A DNA stretch of 64,000 bases from Flavimarina sp. Hel_I_48 (GCF_000733945.1 NZ_JPOL01000002.1:3597001-3661000), one strand, 5' to 3'; numbered from the stretch's first letter, positions 44,676-54,815 are shown. Notes: a model not told the origin generated them from the sequence alone. Made by a program: numbers and translations.

Positions 44676-45695
44676 ATGAAGTTAAGTATATTGATACCTG
44701 TATATAATGCTGAGCTATATATAGGGCGTTGTTTAGATAGCTTGCTAGATCAAAATATACCTTATAAGGATTATGAGATTCTATTGAGGGATGATGGTTC
44801 GACTGATAAAAGTATAGAGGTTATAGAATCTTACGTAAGGAAGACATCTAATATAAAACTGGTAAAAGATACTAATAAGGGCGCTTATGTACAGCGTAAC
44901 TTGCTTATAGAGCAAGCCGAAGGGGACTATATATATCTTATGGATGCGGATGATTATTTATTGCGCAATAGTCTTAAGGTGGTTTTGGACATGGCGCTTA
45001 AGTATGATTTAGATCTTTCCTGTTTTGATATGAAATTAGCATCTTGGGATGATGCTGTAGATCCTCAGTTACAGCAGGATGATCTTATAAATTTTAAAGA
45101 GGAAATTATTTCAGGCGCAACCTTTTTAGAGGAGAATCCAGTTATGCGCTATGAGATCTGGTGGTATATTATAAGGAAAGAGTTTTTAAAGGATACTGGC
45201 ATAGTGTTCAATGAAAATAGATATCACCAGGATGTTCTATTTACCATAAACCTGCTATTAAAAGCAGAAAAAATAGTATTTGTACCTATCGTAATATACT
45301 ATTACTTTCAGTCTACTGGTTCAATCATGCGCACCCAAAGTCGAGAACATGCTAACCGATTGATTGATGCGAGTAAAAGATTGATTTTTGATCTCAATGA
45401 GTTGATAAAAAAATCAAGGGACGATTATCAGAGAAAATCCCTCACACAGAGTTTGATGGCTACGCGTGATAAATTTTCTTTTTATCTACTTGTTAAATTA
45501 ATTAAAGCAGGATATAAACTGAAAGATATAGATAAACTCTCTAGTTATCTTCAGACTGTTGATAGCTATCCCATAAAATACTATAATGGTGCGGATATGA
45601 GTTCGAAAAAATTCAAAAAACTGAATTTACTAATTCATAATAGATTTTTATTGCAAATATATTTGTCTGTAATGAAAACTGGTTTGATAAAATAA
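44676..45695 (+). CDS. Glycosyltransferase family 2 (tandem copy 1)
   Basis: A 339-residue GT-A enzyme. LSILIPVYNAELYIGRCLDS, RDDGSTDKSIEVIE and DYIYLMDADDYLL give the fold, nucleotide site and DXD. It shares with the GT2 at 46914 the LLDQNI element and an EIWWYIIRKEFLKDTG segment (AWWYMVKRDFILDTG there), so they are paralogues. The acceptor region ends in a basic helix. It begins a rightward run of three, separated by 5 nt from the next. Confidence 0.9.
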   Translation: MKLSILIPVYNAELYIGRCLDSLLDQNIPYKDYEILLRDDGSTDKSIEVIESYVRKTSNIKLVKDTNKGAYVQRNLLIEQAEGDYIYLMDADDYLLRNSLKVVLDMALKYDLDLSCFDMKLASWDDAVDPQLQQDDLINFKEEIISGATFLEENPVMRYEIWWYIIRKEFLKDTGIVFNENRYHQDVLFTINLLLKAEKIVFVPIVIYYYFQSTGSIMRTQSREHANRLIDASKRLIFDLNELIKKSRDDYQRKSLTQSLMATRDKFSFYLLVKLIKAGYKLKDIDKLSSYLQTVDSYPIKYYNGADMSSKKFKKLNLLIHNRFLLQIYLSVMKTGLIK

Positions 45696-45700
45696 TCGCG

Positions 45701-46729
45701 ATGACCTTAAGCATAATTATACCTGTATACAACTCGGAGAAATTCATAGAACGCGCAGTTGCCAGCTTAATGAGACAAAATTTAAATGAAGATCAATTTG
45801 AAATTCTCCTTGTAAATGATGGTTCAAAAGACGATTCTTTAAAAATTTGTAAACATTTAGAGCATAACCACACTAACATACACGCTTATACCAAAGAAAA
45901 TGGAGGTACAGGGGATACTCGTAATTTTGGTTTAGATAGGGCATCTGGTAAATACATCTATTTTCTAGATGTAGATGATTATCTGGCAGATGATACCCTG
46001 CCGAAGGTTCTAAAAAACTTAGAAGAGAATGAACTTGATATTATAACCTTTCAGTCTATTAAAACAACCTCAATAGATCGCAATAAATCACAACCAATTA
46101 ATCCTATTGAAGGTAATTCAAACGTCATGGACGGAATTTGCTATTTGGCTAAGAATAGTTTTGATTTTGAGGTATGGCGTTTTATTACAAATAGGAAATT
46201 CCTTATAAAGACTGATCTCCGTTTCGAGTCTGATCGATTATTGGAAGATGCGTATTTTACCATTAGGCTTTATATGGCTGCCAGACGTGCTATGAAGCTA
46301 CCCCTAGACGTACATCGCTATGTGCAGGAATCTACTTCTGCGTTACATCGTACTGGTGAGGAACAAAATAATAGAATTATAAACGACCTCGTTGTAATTG
46401 CCAGTCAATATGAGAATTTAATCAATGAGTATAAAAATATCGATCACATTTGTAAGAGCGGCTTTCTGGAAGTTTTAGAAAGGAAAAAACAGTTTTTCAT
46501 ATATTATAGTGTTGTGCGTGCTTATAGCGGAAATGTACCTTTTGAGAGGGTCTGGTCAATGTTACAACAAATGAAAAAAATTGACGCATATCCATTTGAT
46601 AAGATAGAAACCATGGACGATCCCCTTGCAAAAAAGCTTCAATATATATTCAATCGAAAAGCACTTTTATATATATTATTTAATGGGTTTAGGCCCGTTT
46701 TAAACCTCAAAAAGAAACTTCGTGGTTAA
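45701..46729 (+). CDS. Glycosyltransferase family 2 (tandem copy 2)
   Basis: A 342-residue paralogue. LSIIIPVYNSEKFIERAVAS, NDGSKDDSLKI and KYIYFLDVDDYLA are the donor-site motifs (DVDD replaces DADD). FEVWRFITNRKFLIKTDLRF aligns with the Trp-rich acceptor segment of copies 1 and 3. It is 5 nt after copy 1, so co-transcribed, and followed by a 184-nt gap. Donor sugar cannot be predicted. Confidence 0.9.
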   Translation: MTLSIIIPVYNSEKFIERAVASLMRQNLNEDQFEILLVNDGSKDDSLKICKHLEHNHTNIHAYTKENGGTGDTRNFGLDRASGKYIYFLDVDDYLADDTLPKVLKNLEENELDIITFQSIKTTSIDRNKSQPINPIEGNSNVMDGICYLAKNSFDFEVWRFITNRKFLIKTDLRFESDRLLEDAYFTIRLYMAARRAMKLPLDVHRYVQESTSALHRTGEEQNNRIINDLVVIASQYENLINEYKNIDHICKSGFLEVLERKKQFFIYYSVVRAYSGNVPFERVWSMLQQMKKIDAYPFDKIETMDDPLAKKLQYIFNRKALLYILFNGFRPVLNLKKKLRG

Positions 46730-46913
46730 TAATTCGAGATATTTTTATCTGTAATTTTTGATTTCAATTCTTTTACAAAGCATTTGAAAATAATTATAAC
46801 AAGGATGATCGTATAAATTATGGTGACCTTTTACTTCTTCTTTGTTTATAATTTATGTTTGCAGTTATAGCCTACACCTAGTGTGTTTTTTAATCCTTTA
46901 TCCTAATTAAATT

Positions 46914-47924
46914 ATGTTATTAAGTATTGTGGTTCCAGTATATAATGGAGAAAAATATCTTGGCCGTTGTGTAGATAGTCTGCTTGATCAAAACATTGAT
47001 GCAAAGGATTTTGAAATAATACTTATCAATGATGGCTCTAAAGACAATTCCTTACAAATAGCCAGGGAATATGAAAAGAAACATGATCAAATAAGAGTAA
47101 TTGATCAAACGAATATTGGCCTTGGGGCGACCCGCAACGTAGGGATTAAACAAGCTGCGGGTATATATCTTTATTTTATAGATGTTGACGATTATCTGGC
47201 TGCTGGCATGCTCAAAACAGTCTTGGATCAGGCAATTAAGAATAAGCTTGAAATTATAACTTTTAAGACCTTAATGGTTACCGCAGATTCCTATCACCCT
47301 AAATCTCAAAATTCAGGAAATCGATCCCCAGAGCTTACAGTGACAGATGGTATGACATATATAGGTGATTTAAGCTATAAAAATGAAGCCTGGTGGTATA
47401 TGGTGAAACGTGATTTTATTCTTGATACAGGACTTTCTTTTGTAGAGGGTAAATGGATGGAGGATGCTGTGTATACTACAAGTCTCTTTATGGAGGCAAA
47501 ACGTATGGCGCATATCCCCTTTGATGTGCACAGATATGTGAAAGCCCCCAATTCTATTTTAACTAACAAAGAGCCTTCTCACTATATAAAGGTGATTTAC
47601 GATACGGAGTACGTGATTAAGGAATTTGGTCGGCTAATTGAGCAAGCCAAAAAACATCCTAAACAACAAAAATGCATCAATAGACTGCAGACACGTCAGG
47701 ATTCATTTGTCTTCTTTGTAATTATTCGCGTTTTAAAGTCGCAACTTACTTTTAAAGAGCTTTGGGAAATGTTGATGCGAATAAAACAAGTTGGGGGATA
47801 CCCAATAAAACATTTTATAGGAGAAGAATACAATAAACCTGTCTATAAAGTTCTTACCCCGCTTTTCAATAATAAAATCACGCTTAAAGCGCTTTTCCAT
47901 TCCTTCCGACTTGCAAAGCGTTGA
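46914..47924 (+). CDS. Glycosyltransferase family 2 (tandem copy 3)
   Basis: A 336-residue paralogue. LSIVVPVYNGEKYLGRCVDS, NDGSKDNSLQIA and YLYFIDVDDYLA are the GT-A motifs, and NEAWWYMVKRDFILDTG the shared acceptor segment. It is closest to copy 1 in the N-terminus and to copy 2 in the DVDD site. A 184-nt gap from copy 2 suggests possible separate expression, but I see no clear promoter. It is the last glycan gene of the main locus. Confidence 0.9.
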   Translation: MLLSIVVPVYNGEKYLGRCVDSLLDQNIDAKDFEIILINDGSKDNSLQIAREYEKKHDQIRVIDQTNIGLGATRNVGIKQAAGIYLYFIDVDDYLAAGMLKTVLDQAIKNKLEIITFKTLMVTADSYHPKSQNSGNRSPELTVTDGMTYIGDLSYKNEAWWYMVKRDFILDTGLSFVEGKWMEDAVYTTSLFMEAKRMAHIPFDVHRYVKAPNSILTNKEPSHYIKVIYDTEYVIKEFGRLIEQAKKHPKQQKCINRLQTRQDSFVFFVIIRVLKSQLTFKELWEMLMRIKQVGGYPIKHFIGEEYNKPVYKVLTPLFNNKITLKALFHSFRLAKR

Positions 47925-48029
47925 TTTTTTAAACAAAGTTATTTGGAAAATTCAATAGAAAATTCTTCTTTTCTGAATATAGTGATTTAAAATTTATATA
48001 GGTACTTTTTCTATAAGTTATCAGTAGTT

Positions 48030-48704
48030 TTACAACAAATAAGCAAGGCCTATTCCTACCAGTATGGCGGCAAACTTTGAAGTGTTAAATTGATGGTTTT
48101 TAGAGCTTTCAAAAAGAATAGTAGTTGAAATATGTAGTAGTACACCCACAACCATGGCACTTATCCTAATTTTCCACAACGTGCTCCATATTGATAATGT
48201 TGCCAGATAACTTCCCAATGGTGTCATTAATGCAAAAACAATCAGAAAAAATGCGATCTGCGTCTTGCTTATATTTGAAAGCAATAAAAAGGAACTGATT
48301 ATTACCGCAATAGGTATTTTGTGTATGACAATACCGTAAAGTAAATCTGTATTGTCTGTAAGCGGAAATCCTTCCAATAGACTGTGAAGGCTAAGGCTTA
48401 ATAAAAGCAGCCAGGGTATCGTGGTTCTGCTGGCATCTGCATGCATATGGCCGTGTTCTGCCCCATGGGAAAGAAATTCAAGCAATAATTGCAATACAAG
48501 GCCCAGCATTATAAAAATCCCCACATCTTCTATACCAGAGCTATACAGTTCTGGTAAAAATTCAAAAATCGTAATGGATAGTAAAAATGCACCACTAAAG
48601 GATAATAGTAATTTTACTCCCTTAGAAACACTGGGTTTGAAAATTAAAGTAATGGCAAAGCCAGCAACAACTGCAATAATGGGCAGGATAAAGGTCAAAT
48701 TCAA
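48030..48704 (-). CDS. ZIP-family metal transporter
   Basis: A 224-residue membrane protein with about seven to eight helices. A His-rich loop SHGAEHGHMHADA lies between helices 3 and 4. LSLSLHSLLEGFPL and VIHKIPIAVIISSFLL carry the ZIP metal-site residues (His and Glu-Gly in helix IV, His-Lys-x-Pro in helix V). It imports zinc, iron or related divalent metals into the cytoplasm. It is encoded alone, opposite the RNA methyltransferase, outside the polysaccharide locus. Confidence 0.9.
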   Translation of the reverse strand: MNLTFILPIIAVVAGFAITLIFKPSVSKGVKLLLSFSGAFLLSITIFEFLPELYSSGIEDVGIFIMLGLVLQLLLEFLSHGAEHGHMHADASRTTIPWLLLLSLSLHSLLEGFPLTDNTDLLYGIVIHKIPIAVIISSFLLLSNISKTQIAFFLIVFALMTPLGSYLATLSIWSTLWKIRISAMVVGVLLHISTTILFESSKNHQFNTSKFAAILVGIGLAYLL

Positions 48705-48842
48705 TTTGAAATTTTCTTTTTTACGCTTGATTGATTTAAAATATCAACCTTAGCAGCATTGTTTAAACGGTGAATGAAGTAAGTTATTTCAAGTCTGCAA
48801 CATTACAATTGCTGCAAGCCCTGTAAGCATACAAAATTAACC

Positions 48843-48850
48843 TATTTTTG
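48843..48850 (+). promoter_or_regulatory. Putative -7 element of the RNA methyltransferase gene
   Basis: TATTTTTG matches TAnnTTTG and is 17 nt before the ATG. No TTG lies at the expected upstream spacing. Confidence 0.35.
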
Positions 48851-48867
48851 CAACCTAAATTTTTATA

Positions 48868-50019
48868 ATGGAAGCAAACTTTAACATGCTGGCCAAAACG
48901 CTTTTCGGTTTTGAAGATCTTTTGGCGGGAGAGCTACGCCAGTTAGGCGCAAGTAATATTGAAACAGGCGTGCGCAGCGTTAGTTTTAGTGGAGACAAAG
49001 GGTTTATGTACAAAGCAAACCTTTGTTGCCGCACCGCTATAAAAATTTTAAAACCTATTGCCAACTTTACGGTCCGTAATGAAGAGGATCTTTATAAAGC
49101 GGTAAAAAGTATTGACTGGAGCGAGTATATGGCCCTTGATGATACCTTTGCAATAAACGGTACTGTTAACGGCCCTCATTTTACCCATAGCCAATACGTT
49201 GCGCTCAAGGCGAAAGATGCGCTGGTAGATCAATTTAGGGAGCGTTCTGGAGCGCGGCCTAATGTAGATCTCAAATTTCCTGATCTCAGTATTGATATCC
49301 ATATCAATTACAATAGCTGTACGATTTCACTTGATAGTTCTGGTGTTTCCCTGCATCAGAGAGGTTACCGTCTTGCAACTAATATTGCCCCTATCAACGA
49401 AGTTCTGGCAGCGGGATTACTTATGATGAGTGGCTGGAAAGGGCAAACGGATTTTCTGGACCCCATGTGTGGTAGCGGTACCATGCTTATAGAAGCAGCA
49501 ATGATCGCATGTAATGTTCCGCCTAATTTAAACCGAAAGCAATTTGGTTTTGAAAACTGGAACGATTGGGATCCAGACCTATTTGATACTATTGAAGAAG
49601 CCGCACTTCAAAAAATCCGTGAATTTCATTTTACCATAAAAGGATATGATAAAGCTCCTTCTGCAATAGAAAAAGCCCGCGAAAACATAAAAAATGCAGA
49701 GCTTGAAGAATTTATTACCGTAGAACACGAAGATTTTTTCAAGACTGAAAAAACTACGGAGCGTAGGCTTCAAATGGTCTTTAACCCTCCTTATGGAGAA
49801 AGACTTGCCATTGAGATGGAATCCTTTTATAAAGAGATAGGGGATACCTTGAAGCAGAATTATCCCGGTACACAGGCTTGGTTCATTACCTCTAACCTTG
49901 AAGCTTTAAAGCATGTAGGTTTACGAACCTCTAAAAAAATCAAAGTTTATAATGGCAAACTGGAATCTCGTTTGGTTAAATACGATATTTATGAAGGGAC
50001 TAAAAAAGATAGGGAGTAG
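48868..50019 (+). CDS. THUMP-domain class I RNA methyltransferase (RlmL N-domain-like)
   Basis: A 383-residue protein. The N-terminal THUMP region (~45-150) binds RNA. The catalytic part has DFLDPMCGSGTMLIEAAMIA (196-215) for SAM and FNPPYGERL with NPPYG at 306-310, the motif of N2-guanine methyltransferases. It resembles the RlmL half of RlmKL, which methylates 23S rRNA, and lacks the RlmK half. It is monocistronic by context. Confidence 0.92.
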   Translation: MEANFNMLAKTLFGFEDLLAGELRQLGASNIETGVRSVSFSGDKGFMYKANLCCRTAIKILKPIANFTVRNEEDLYKAVKSIDWSEYMALDDTFAINGTVNGPHFTHSQYVALKAKDALVDQFRERSGARPNVDLKFPDLSIDIHINYNSCTISLDSSGVSLHQRGYRLATNIAPINEVLAAGLLMMSGWKGQTDFLDPMCGSGTMLIEAAMIACNVPPNLNRKQFGFENWNDWDPDLFDTIEEAALQKIREFHFTIKGYDKAPSAIEKARENIKNAELEEFITVEHEDFFKTEKTTERRLQMVFNPPYGERLAIEMESFYKEIGDTLKQNYPGTQAWFITSNLEALKHVGLRTSKKIKVYNGKLESRLVKYDIYEGTKKDRE

Positions 50020-50130
50020 AAGAACTACAGATCATATCTACAGCTAGTATTTAGACAGAAGTATCTATCTGCTTTTTGTTCCAATTAATTATTGCTAATT
50101 GTTTTAGTGCGATAATCAACAAATTACCAC

Positions 50131-50138
50131 TATATTTG
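50131..50138 (+). promoter_or_regulatory. Putative -7 element of typA
   Basis: TATATTTG is a full TAnnTTTG match, 23 nt before the typA ATG, followed by GCGCC, a layout seen before other housekeeping genes here. No TTG is present at 17-23 nt upstream. Confidence 0.4.
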
Positions 50139-50161
50139 CGCCCTCAAAAAAGGCCATCCTT

Positions 50162-51955
50162 ATGAATATCAAAAATGTAGCGATTATTGCCCACGTTGAC
50201 CACGGTAAAACCACACTGGTGGACAAAATAATGTACCATTGTCAACTTTTTCGTGAAAACGAAAATACCGGTGATCTTATCCTCGATAACAATGATCTGG
50301 AACGCGAACGTGGTATTACCATCACCTCAAAAAACGTTTCGGTAATCTATAAAGACACAAAAATTAATATTATTGATACCCCTGGTCACGCCGACTTTGG
50401 CGGGGAAGTTGAAAGGGTATTGAACATGGCAGACGGTGTTTTGCTGCTAGTGGATGCCTTTGAAGGACCCATGCCGCAGACACGTTTTGTACTACAAAAA
50501 GCGATTGACCTTGGTTTAAAACCTTGCGTTGTCGTAAATAAAGTTGATAAGGAAAATTGTACTCCGGAAGAAGTTCATGAGAAGGTTTTTGACCTTATGT
50601 TTGAATTGGGTGCTGAAGAGTGGCAGCTTGATTTTCCAACCGTTTATGGTTCGGCCAAAAACAACTGGATGAGTGAGGACTGGGAAAAACCAACCGACAA
50701 TATCGAGCCTCTTCTTGATATGGTTATTGAGCATATACCGGCACCTACTATTAAGGAAGGTACAACGCAAATGCTCATTACTTCTTTAGACTTTTCTTCG
50801 TTTACCGGTCGTATTGCCATAGGTCGTTTACAGCGAGGCGCTTTAAAAGAGGGGATGAATATATCACTCGTTAAGCGTGATGGTACCATTAAGAAATCAA
50901 GAATTAAAGAGTTACACACTTTTGAAGGTCTGGGCCGTTTAAAAGTTGAAGAGGTACAGGCAGGAGATATTTGTGCACTTGTGGGCCTTGAAGGTTTTGA
51001 GATAGGCGATACCGTTGCCGATGCTGAAAATCCCGAAGCCTTGCAAACTATTGCTATTGACGAGCCTACTATGAGTATGCTTTTCACCATCAATGATTCA
51101 CCGTTCTTTGGTAAAGATGGTAAATTCGTGACATCACGTCATATCAAAGACCGTCTGGCAAAAGAACTTGAAAAAAACCTTGCACTTCGTGTTGAAGAAA
51201 CCAATAGTGCAGATAAATTTATGGTTTTTGGACGTGGGGTATTGCACCTTTCTGTCTTGATCGAAACCATGCGTAGGGAAGGTTATGAACTTCAGATAGG
51301 TCAGCCACAGGTAATTATCAAAGAAATTGACGGTGTTAAATGTGAGCCTATTGAAGAGTTGACTATAGATTTACCGGAGAATGTTTCTGGTAAAGCGGTT
51401 GAGTTCGTTTCTATCCGTAAGGGTGAAATGATCAGTATGGAAGCTAAAGGTGATCGTATGGTCTGCCAGTTTTTAATCCCTTCCCGTGGTATTATCGGTT
51501 TGCGTAATCAATTGCTTACCGCAACTGCCGGTGAAGCGATCATGGCGCACCGTTATAAAGAATACCAACCATTAAAAGGTGATATTCCTGGACGTAACAA
51601 CGGTTCATTGGTTTCTATGGAAAAAGGTCAGGCGATTCCTTATTCAATTGATAAACTGCAGGACCGTGGTAAATTTTTCGTTGATCCAGGTGAAGATATC
51701 TACGAAGGTCAGGTGATAGGTGAAAACAGCCGTCAGGATGATATGGCCGTAAATATTACCAAAACCAAAAAACTTTCTAACGTACGTTCTTCGGGAGCTG
51801 ATGACAAAGCGAAGATCGTTCCTGCAATTAAATTTTCTTTAGAAGAAGCTTTGGAATATATTCAAAAAGATGAATATGTTGAAGTAACACCTAATCACTT
51901 AAGGTTACGTAAAATTTACTTAACGGAAAACGATAGAAAACGTAATAAAATCTAG
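50162..51955 (+). CDS. typA: Ribosome-associated GTPase TypA/BipA
   Basis: A 597-residue translational GTPase. [20 protein letters not shown] (5-24) is G1, the ERERGITI stretch switch [20 protein letters not shown]3 and [11 protein letters not shown]4. The EF-G-like domains III and V follow, with [20 protein letters not shown] and the BipA-specific C-terminal domain. TypA helps assemble the 50S subunit and cope with cold or stress. Length is standard. It is followed by a strong terminator, so it is monocistronic. Confidence 0.97.
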   Translation: MNIKNVAIIAHVDHGKTTLVDKIMYHCQLFRENENTGDLILDNNDLERERGITITSKNVSVIYKDTKINIIDTPGHADFGGEVERVLNMADGVLLLVDAFEGPMPQTRFVLQKAIDLGLKPCVVVNKVDKENCTPEEVHEKVFDLMFELGAEEWQLDFPTVYGSAKNNWMSEDWEKPTDNIEPLLDMVIEHIPAPTIKEGTTQMLITSLDFSSFTGRIAIGRLQRGALKEGMNISLVKRDGTIKKSRIKELHTFEGLGRLKVEEVQAGDICALVGLEGFEIGDTVADAENPEALQTIAIDEPTMSMLFTINDSPFFGKDGKFVTSRHIKDRLAKELEKNLALRVEETNSADKFMVFGRGVLHLSVLIETMRREGYELQIGQPQVIIKEIDGVKCEPIEELTIDLPENVSGKAVEFVSIRKGEMISMEAKGDRMVCQFLIPSRGIIGLRNQLLTATAGEAIMAHRYKEYQPLKGDIPGRNNGSLVSMEKGQAIPYSIDKLQDRGKFFVDPGEDIYEGQVIGENSRQDDMAVNITKTKKLSNVRSSGADDKAKIVPAIKFSLEEALEYIQKDEYVEVTPNHLRLRKIYLTENDRKRNKI

Positions 51956-51989
51956 TATTATTATTTAATAATCAGTCATTTATATATAG

Positions 51990-52018
51990 AAAAAGCACCC
52001 CTTAGGGTGCTTTTTTTT
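51990..52018 (+). terminator. Intrinsic terminator of typA
   Basis: AAAAGCACCC (51991-52000), CTTA loop, GGGTGC then T8 (52005-52018), 35 nt after the typA stop. Confidence 0.92.
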
Positions 52019-52200
52019 GTTATAGGCTGCCCATTTTGATTTGTCAATATTCTGACCTTAAAGGCGATTTATAGCCTGTTTTCACTACTTTTTCGATCAA
52101 GTTCTGGGCTATAATAATTAGATGGAACTTGTTCAAAAATATTTTACATAAATTGATGCAACTTTTTAAGGATTTGAACATCTATTAATAAATACATTAT

Positions 52201-52560
52201 ATGAAAAAAACATATACAAGTATACGTATTGCTTTATTTGCAATAGTTGTCTTTAGTTGTTCTGATGACGACGACAGTTCTTATCCCGTATACGATCGCG
52301 AGGTTACCGTAGCGCAAAATGACAGTATTCTTGTAGATCTTGGAGCCTATCCCATTGAAGGTGGAAGAGAAATTAGTGAGGAAGCACGCCATGCAAAAAC
52401 AAGTGAACTCCGCGCAGGAAACTATTTCTATAAACCCGAAATAGACTTTATGTGTGAAGATCAAGTGGAAATCACAAGTTATGGTTCTACAGGGGGGAAT
52501 GATATTTTTCCAACGGGCGTAGTGCGAATAACGTTACTTGTGAGTGTAGCAACCGATTAA
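52201..52560 (+). CDS. Small surface lipoprotein, unknown function
   Basis: A 119-residue protein. The signal peptide ends in VVFSC (Cys20), followed at once by SDDDDSS, a strong acidic surface-export signal for Bacteroidota lipoproteins. The mature domain is ~95 residues without a family I recognise; one segment (EEARHAKTSELRAGNYFYKP) looks helical, the rest beta-rich. It is isolated between the typA terminator and a bidirectional terminator. Coding is supported by the signal peptide and full-length frame. Confidence 0.75.
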   Translation: MKKTYTSIRIALFAIVVFSCSDDDDSSYPVYDREVTVAQNDSILVDLGAYPIEGGREISEEARHAKTSELRAGNYFYKPEIDFMCEDQVEITSYGSTGGNDIFPTGVVRITLLVSVATD

Positions 52561-52581
52561 TAAATTAAAGTAGAGAACATA

Positions 52582-52618
52582 AAAAAAGCCCTTTTGCAAT
52601 ATGCAAAAGGGCTTTTTT
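52582..52618. terminator. Bidirectional intrinsic terminator
   Basis: AGCCCTTTTGCA / TGCAAAAGGGCT with a 3-nt loop, flanked by A7 and T6. It lies between the convergent lipoprotein gene and OsmC gene and serves both. Confidence 0.92.
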
Positions 52619-52637
52619 GAAGTATATATTCTAAATA

Positions 52638-53057
52638 CTAGGACTTAAAAGTTACTTTTAAGCTTATGTCTGCATTGAAAAGTTTTGATACAGGACATAC
52701 TTTCTTAGCCTTTTCAGCATATTCTGTAAATTTTGCTTCATCTATACCAGATACTTTACCGGTAACGTCCAGTTCGATTTTAGTGATTTCACCATCCTCA
52801 AAGGTTACATGCGCTTTAGTATCTAAGCTATCAGCCTTGATATCATCTTCGGTCATTAGACCGCTCAATTGCATTGTATAGCAGCCCGCGTGTGCAGCAC
52901 CTAACAATTCTTCTGGGTTTGTACCTGCGTCATCTTTAAAACGGGTTTTGTATTCATAACGGGCATCATTTAGCGCTCCACTTTCTGTAGATAAGCTGCC
53001 TGTTCCATCTTTTATCTTTCCTTCCCAGTGTGCTGATGCATTTCTTGTAAACTTCAT
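52638..53057 (-). CDS. OsmC-family peroxiredoxin
   Basis: A 139-residue protein with the OsmC/Ohr fold. GTNPEELLGAAHAGCYTMQL (near 43-62) contains the peroxidatic Cys, and KVCPVSKLFNADISLKV contains the second, resolving Cys. OsmC proteins reduce organic hydroperoxides using a redox-active Cys pair. It is monocistronic, with a terminator at its end and a perfect 26-bp palindrome 53 nt before its start that could be an operator. Confidence 0.94.
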   Translation of the reverse strand: MKFTRNASAHWEGKIKDGTGSLSTESGALNDARYEYKTRFKDDAGTNPEELLGAAHAGCYTMQLSGLMTEDDIKADSLDTKAHVTFEDGEITKIELDVTGKVSGIDEAKFTEYAEKAKKVCPVSKLFNADISLKVTFKS

Positions 53058-53109
53058 ACTATATTGTTTAAATTATTATCTATTTATTGATAACAAATTA
53101 GAGAAAACA

Positions 53110-53135
53110 AACTTCAATTTTATAAAATTGAAGTT
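53110..53135. promoter_or_regulatory. Perfect 26-bp palindrome upstream of the OsmC gene
   Basis: AACTTCAATTTTA (53110-53122) is followed without spacer by its exact reverse complement (53123-53135). A spacer-free palindrome of this length before a peroxide-defence gene fits a dimeric repressor site. It also lies 54 nt beyond the amidohydrolase stop, so a weak terminator is the alternative. Confidence 0.5.
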
Positions 53136-53189
53136 AATTGAGATAGTATTAATATTTAACCTCACACGCATCACTGCAACAATCCAGAG

Positions 53190-54815
53190 TTAATGTACTT
53201 TCTTCCCACCTATAAATGTTTCCGAAACTTTTAATTGTGGCAATTGTTCTTCTGATGCGTTCATGAGATCCGTATCCATTACAATAAAGTCGGCAAATTT
53301 TCCTGGTTCAATACTTCCCTTTTCTTTTTCCTCGAAATTGGCATGGGCCGCCCAGATTGTCATTCCGCGTAATGCTTCTTCGCGGCTCAATTTGTCTTCT
53401 GGCTGAAAACCTCCTTCGGGAAACGCCTCAAGATCTTTACGTGCTACGGCGGCATAAAAAGTATAAAAGGGATTGACCTGTTCCACAGGAAAATCTGTTC
53501 CCAGAGCCACCGTTCCAGATTCATCCAGTAATTTCTTATACGCGTATGCACCTTCCATACGGCGTGCGCCCAGCCGATCTTCTGCCCAGTACATATCGCT
53601 CGTTGCATGTGTGGGCTGCACACTTGGGATAATATTGTCATCAAAATAGTCAAAATCTTCATTTGATATCACCTGTGCATGCTCCACACGCCAGCGAGCG
53701 TCTGTTTTATCCGCAAGTGCCTCGGCATATGCTTTGAGGACTACCGTATTGGCACTGTCGCCTATGGCGTGTGTGTTCATCTGAAAATCAGTCTCTGCTA
53801 TTTTCTGGGCGAGATCGTAAATGCTATCTACTGGAGTGACCATGGCACCTAGATGATTTTCCCTATCGGAATAAGGTTCGCGCAGGGCAGCACCACGTGA
53901 TCCCAAAGCGCCATCGCCATAAACTTTTACGGAGCGAACATTAAGTTTTTCCGTTTTATAAATGCCATTTTTAAGGTAAAAGTCGCGATCTTCTGGTGTA
54001 TTGCTCACCATAGCATAAATACGCATTTTTAGTGCATCTGTTTTTTGCAGACTATCCATAAGTTCTATGGTTTCCCGGGAGATTCCCGCATCGTCCACGG
54101 TCGTGAGCCCATAATTAAAACAATACTCCTGAGCATCCAGTAAGGCCTGGATTTGCTTTTCCCGACTCATTTTTGGCATTATCGCATCAATCAGTCCCAT
54201 GGGGCTGTCAATGAGAACACCTGATATCTTATTGTCAATTTTGACGATTTCACCCCCATTTACGCTGGTTTTTGAGTCGATTTTTGCCATATTCAGCGCT
54301 TTTTGATTGACTAAATACGCGTGACCGTCTATGCGTTGCAGCACCACGGGAATATCTGGGAATATGGAATCCAGTTTTTCCTTCGTCGGAAAGTTTTTTT
54401 CTATCCAGTCGTTCTGGTCCCATCCGCGGCCGTAAATAAAATCGGCTGGTTTTTCTTTTTGAAACGCAACAACTCGGTCAATGACGTCATCATAACTTTG
54501 AGTTCCTACCAGGTCAACGGACTGTAAACTGGTTCCAAAGCGATAAAAATGACAGTGGGCATCTATAAGGCCCGGATAAATCATTTGGCCTTTACCATCT
54601 ATGTTTTCCCCGGCAGTATAGGTTTCATTAATTTCCTTAGAAGTTCCCACGGCAATAAACTTCCCGTCCTTGACGGCAAAAGCTTCCGCTTTTGAGAATT
54701 TGGAATTCACGGTGTATACCGTGGCATTGGTGAGAATTAAATCAGCTTCTTGTTTTTCTTTTTGGTTACAGGAAATAATCAAAAGGCTAAATAGCGCTAG
54801 GTAGAGGTATTTCAT
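53190..54815 (-). CDS. Amidohydrolase lipoprotein (YtcJ-like, amidohydrolase_3)
   Basis: A 541-residue metal hydrolase. MKYLYLALFSLLIISC is a lipoprotein signal with Cys16, so the enzyme is probably attached to the periplasmic or outer membrane. YPGLIDAHCHFYRFG carries the His-x-His metal site, WRVEHAQVIS a further metal His, and TVALGTDFPVEQVNPF the catalytic Asp. A longer reading from a TTG at 54869 would start inside a palindromic repeat and bury the signal, so the ATG at 54815 is preferred. Natural substrate unknown. Confidence 0.9.
   Translation of the reverse strand: MKYLYLALFSLLIISCNQKEKQEADLILTNATVYTVNSKFSKAEAFAVKDGKFIAVGTSKEINETYTAGENIDGKGQMIYPGLIDAHCHFYRFGTSLQSVDLVGTQSYDDVIDRVVAFQKEKPADFIYGRGWDQNDWIEKNFPTKEKLDSIFPDIPVVLQRIDGHAYLVNQKALNMAKIDSKTSVNGGEIVKIDNKISGVLIDSPMGLIDAIMPKMSREKQIQALLDAQEYCFNYGLTTVDDAGISRETIELMDSLQKTDALKMRIYAMVSNTPEDRDFYLKNGIYKTEKLNVRSVKVYGDGALGSRGAALREPYSDRENHLGAMVTPVDSIYDLAQKIAETDFQMNTHAIGDSANTVVLKAYAEALADKTDARWRVEHAQVISNEDFDYFDDNIIPSVQPTHATSDMYWAEDRLGARRMEGAYAYKKLLDESGTVALGTDFPVEQVNPFYTFYAAVARKDLEAFPEGGFQPEDKLSREEALRGMTIWAAHANFEEKEKGSIEPGKFADFIVMDTDLMNASEEQLPQLKVSETFIGGKKVH

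Noticed and set aside
50644..51093. 149-codon frame opposite typA
   Set aside because: Antisense shadow of a highly conserved gene.
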